From: Halobacteria archaeon HArc-gm2 | Lineage (GTDB): Archaea > Halobacteriota > Halobacteria > Halobacteriales > Haloarculaceae | Length of the DNA stretch: 64,000 nt | Assembly: GCA_025517465.1 (NCBI GenBank) | Contig: JAOPKE010000001.1 | Span: 372,001 to 436,000 of the forward strand | Direction: 5' to 3' | Shown here: positions 61,651 to 64,000 of the stretch, in pieces | How the letters are laid out: each line of letters starts with the position of its first letter | How positions within the stretch are numbered: the stretch's first letter is position 1 | Position numbers and translations under genes: made by a program | Notes under the pieces: model-generated | Seen by the model: the letters and a program-made list of their open reading frames with translations, nothing else | Database searches by the model: none | Told to the model about the DNA's origin: nothing

Positions 61651-61980
61651 ATGACGCTCGACGATCTCTCGGACGACGTTTCGGACCAGTACTCGGACCT
61701 CGGCGACGAACTCGCCGTCTCGCTGGACCGCGAGACGCGGAACGAACTGGCGCTCCTGACGACGGCGCTGGAGCCCGAGAGCACGGACGAACTCGTCCGG
61801 CGCGCGGTGCACATGCTGTTCCAGACGGCCATCGAGACGGGGAACATGGACTTCCACCTCCGGTCGGGCTACGACTGCACCTACGACGAGTACCTCTCGG
61901 GGATGACCTTCGACGAGATGACCGGGGCGAACCAGTTTCCGCAGGCCCAGGAGAAGGACGACCGGCGCTACCAGTTCTGA
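61651..61980 (+). CDS. Small acidic haloarchaeal protein
   Basis: 109 residues from the ATG at 61651. Helical, with DELVRRAVHMLFQTAIETGNMDFHLR and the motif YDCTYDEYLSGMTFDEM. The pattern resembles a regulatory adaptor or ribbon-helix-helix-like protein, but no family is assigned. The preceding 178 bp from repeat B hold no gene. Confidence 0.55.
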   Translation: MTLDDLSDDVSDQYSDLGDELAVSLDRETRNELALLTTALEPESTDELVRRAVHMLFQTAIETGNMDFHLRSGYDCTYDEYLSGMTFDEMTGANQFPQAQEKDDRRYQF

Positions 61981-62114
61981 ACGCCGGCGTCCGAACGAGC
62001 GACGTCACTACTCGACGACTACTCGGCTTGCGATAGCGTAAATCGGGAATTTATCATCCCCTTATTTTATTCGTAGGTGGCTCTCAAGGGGAATTAACAG
62101 GTCCTCGACAGCCA

Positions 62115-63926
62115 ATGGTCCTCCAGCTCGGTTTCGTCGATCCCGCCGGACTCGCCGGTCTGGTAGCGCTGGTGCCGCTCGTGATCCTCTACCTCGTGCG
62201 GCCCGACCCGCGGGAGCTGTCGCTGCCGACGGTCCGGTTCCTGGCCGAGGAACGCGACGACGGCGGCGCACACCCCGTGTTGCGGCGGCTGACGCGGGAC
62301 CTGCTCTTCCTGCTCCAGGTGCTCGTCGTGCTGGCGCTGACGGCGGCGCTGGCCTCGCCGTACGTGATGCTCGACCGCCAGACTGCCGGGAGCTCGACCG
62401 TGGTCGTGCTCGACACCAGCGCGAGCATGGCGACCGAGACGGGCGACGGCAGCCGGTTCGACGCGGCCCGGGCGGCGGCCCGCGACGCCGTCGCCGGCGA
62501 GACGACTGTCGTGACCACTGCGCCGGCGGCAGGGACGCTGGTCGACGCCGGTGGTCCGGCCGACGCGCGGGACGCGCTCCGGACGGTGCCCGTCACCGAT
62601 GCGTCGGGCGACCTTCGGGGCGCTATCTCCCGGGCAGCTACGGCGGCTACGTCGGCCGACGACGGCGCCCGCGTCGTCGTCCTCAGCGACTTCGTCGACG
62701 AGAGCGGCTGGCGGTCGGCGGTGCGGACGGCCCGGGCGAACGGCGTCGACGTCCGGCTCAGGCAGTTCGACGGCGGTGGCGCGGCGAACGTCGGAATCGT
62801 CGGCCACGACGTCACTGAACGCGGCGCGTCGGTCACCGTCCGCAACACCGGGACCGAACGAGCCGAGCGCACCGTCAGTCTCGGCGACCAGTCGACGGAG
62901 GTGACCCTCGAACCCGGCGACGTCCGAGAACTCTCCTTCGGCGTGCCGGCCGGGGGCGGTACCGTGGAACTCTCGCCGGGCGACTCGTTTCCCACCGACG
63001 ATACCGCGCCCGTCGCGGCTCCGGCCGACCCCACCGTGGAGGTACTGCTGGTGACGAACGAACCCGACTCGAACCTCGCGACGGCGCTGGACGTTATCGG
63101 GAGCGTCGACCTCACCGTCGCCCAGCCGCCGGCGTCCGTCGACGGCGACTACGACGTCGCAATCGTGGGCCAGGTGGACGCCGGCGAAGTGCTCGACAGC
63201 ACGGTCGAGACCGTTCGAGCCATCGCAGCCGACGGCGGCGGCGTCGCCGTCGTCGCCCAGCCAGACCTCGCCGACCTCGGATTGGGTCCCATCTCACCGG
63301 TCGAGCCGCGACGGATGACCGCCCAGCCAGGCGTCGAATCGCCGGCGGACCACGACCTCACCCGGAACTTCGAGTTTCCCCGGCCGGAGCGCGCGCTGGC
63401 GGCGAACCTGACGCGCGGTCGGGCGCTCGTGAACTACACCGACGGGTCGCCGCTCCTGGCCACTGCTTCCCACGGCGAGGGGAGGGTGCTGTACTACGGC
63501 TACGTCCCCGACCACTCGTCGTTCCAGCGGGGCGTCCGTTACCCGATCTTCTGGAAACGCGCGGTGTTCCACCTCGCCGACCGGCCGGCCGTCGCCGAGT
63601 TGAACCGCGAGACGGGCGCGAAGTTGCAGTTTCAGTCCGAGCGGACGGTCAGTGGGCCACGGGGCGACCGGACCACGACGGTCGCGACGCTGGACGCCGT
63701 CGGAACGTACGACGTCGACGATCGGCGCTACGCCGCCGTGCTCGCGAACCCCGCGGAGTCCAACGTGACGGCGCCGTCCATCGACGAGGTCCGGTCGGCC
63801 GGACAGTCAGACGGCTCCACTGGTACTGCGTCGGTCCCGGTCGAACTGACGCCGGCGATCGTCGCCCTGGCGACGCTGCTCGTCCTGCTCGAACTGGCCT
63901 ACCTCCGCCGGCGGGGTGACCTCTGA
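62115..63926 (+). CDS. BatA/vWA-type membrane protein
   Basis: 603 residues. The N-terminal BatA motif (LVALVPLVILYLVRPDPRELSLPTVRFLAEE) and a second helix (LLFLLQVLVVLALTAALASP) precede a vWA domain with the MIDAS motif VVVLDTSASM (about 93-102). Then come a CARDB-like stretch (VTVRNTGTERAERTVSL), a glutamine-amidotransferase-like fold (YDVAIVGQVDAGEVLD; ADGGGVAVVAQP) and a final C-terminal helix. This is the usual partner of DUF58/MoxR complexes such as the one at 7-14 kb. The promoter region at 62061-62098 is A/T rich. TGATG overlaps the next gene. Confidence 0.85.
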   Translation: MVLQLGFVDPAGLAGLVALVPLVILYLVRPDPRELSLPTVRFLAEERDDGGAHPVLRRLTRDLLFLLQVLVVLALTAALASPYVMLDRQTAGSSTVVVLDTSASMATETGDGSRFDAARAAARDAVAGETTVVTTAPAAGTLVDAGGPADARDALRTVPVTDASGDLRGAISRAATAATSADDGARVVVLSDFVDESGWRSAVRTARANGVDVRLRQFDGGGAANVGIVGHDVTERGASVTVRNTGTERAERTVSLGDQSTEVTLEPGDVRELSFGVPAGGGTVELSPGDSFPTDDTAPVAAPADPTVEVLLVTNEPDSNLATALDVIGSVDLTVAQPPASVDGDYDVAIVGQVDAGEVLDSTVETVRAIAADGGGVAVVAQPDLADLGLGPISPVEPRRMTAQPGVESPADHDLTRNFEFPRPERALAANLTRGRALVNYTDGSPLLATASHGEGRVLYYGYVPDHSSFQRGVRYPIFWKRAVFHLADRPAVAELNRETGAKLQFQSERTVSGPRGDRTTTVATLDAVGTYDVDDRRYAAVLANPAESNVTAPSIDEVRSAGQSDGSTGTASVPVELTPAIVALATLLVLLELAYLRRRGDL

Positions 63927-64000
63927 TGGCCGTCGAGACCACTCTCGGCGGCGTCCGCGTCGGGCTGGCGCGCTCGCTCGCACTGGTCGTCACCCCACTG
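63926..64000 (+). CDS. Start of the next gene in the BatA/vWA operon (partial)
   Basis: Only the first 25 codons (MAVETTLGGVRVGLARSLAL then VVTPL) before the window ends. The ATG overlaps the BatA-like stop. It probably encodes a membrane vWA protein by analogy with Bat operons, but the sequence is too short to show it. Confidence 0.5.
   Translation, partial: MAVETTLGGVRVGLARSLALVVTPL

Overview
The window is a GC-rich stretch of euryarchaeal chromosome. The acidic proteins, the haloarchaeal families (DUF4129/DUF7269/DUF58/DUF7519/MoxR cluster, Pelota, RqcH, archaeal Elp3, Lhr, Mrp antiporter, 20S proteasome subunits, many PAS/GAF histidine kinases) and the AT-rich TATA-like boxes about 25-30 nt before start codons (leaderless promoters) place it in class Halobacteria. 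The genus cannot be fixed from sequence alone. No rRNA, tRNA, CRISPR array or intact transposase gene was seen, so most of the window reads as core chromosome with small repeat-driven scars.

Layout. 1-7.1 kb: 5' part of an enolase-superfamily gene, a CPA-type Na+/H+ antiporter, a DUF2342 zinc metalloprotease, and a divergent beta+alpha proteasome operon behind a perfect 20-bp palindrome. A zinc-ribbon HTH regulator and small genes follow. 7.3-17 kb: a translationally coupled DUF4129-DUF7269-DUF58-DUF7519 membrane module with its MoxR ATPase, then a Dna2-type nuclease-helicase. 17-24 kb: PAP2 phosphatase, two bPH2-domain membrane proteins downstream of the Lhr helicase, and a DapA-family aldolase/lyase. 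24-30 kb: membrane-anchored HTH protein, RNase Z-like hydrolase and two sensor kinases. 29.6-35.5 kb: translation quality control (Pelota, RqcH) mixed with small membrane proteins, an 82-bp nested palindrome and an FAD oxidoreductase. 35.6-46.6 kb: Ntn amidohydrolase, MBL hydrolase, Elp3, a large structured repeat, a broken cupin gene, a P-loop-less ATPase-like protein coupled to MscS, an intact cupin and a DHH/S1 protein. 46.6-54.3 kb: Yip1-like protein, FMN reductase and a complete mrpABCDEFG operon carrying an extra 37-codon ORF. 54.3-64 kb: 7TM sensor kinase, NodU-type carbamoyltransferase, HTH/membrane pair, Na+/Ca2+ antiporter, MutY, a second copy of the structured repeat, and the start of a BatA/VWA-like operon.

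The least explained items are: two inverted copies (40.2-40.7 kb and 61.1-61.5 kb) of a long nested-palindrome element; an in-frame 51-bp tandem expansion of a histidine-kinase N-box whose copies form hairpins with compensatory base changes; a coupled small ORF between mrpF and mrpG; a degenerate ATPase translationally coupled to a mechanosensitive channel; and a palindrome-controlled accessory proteasome operon.
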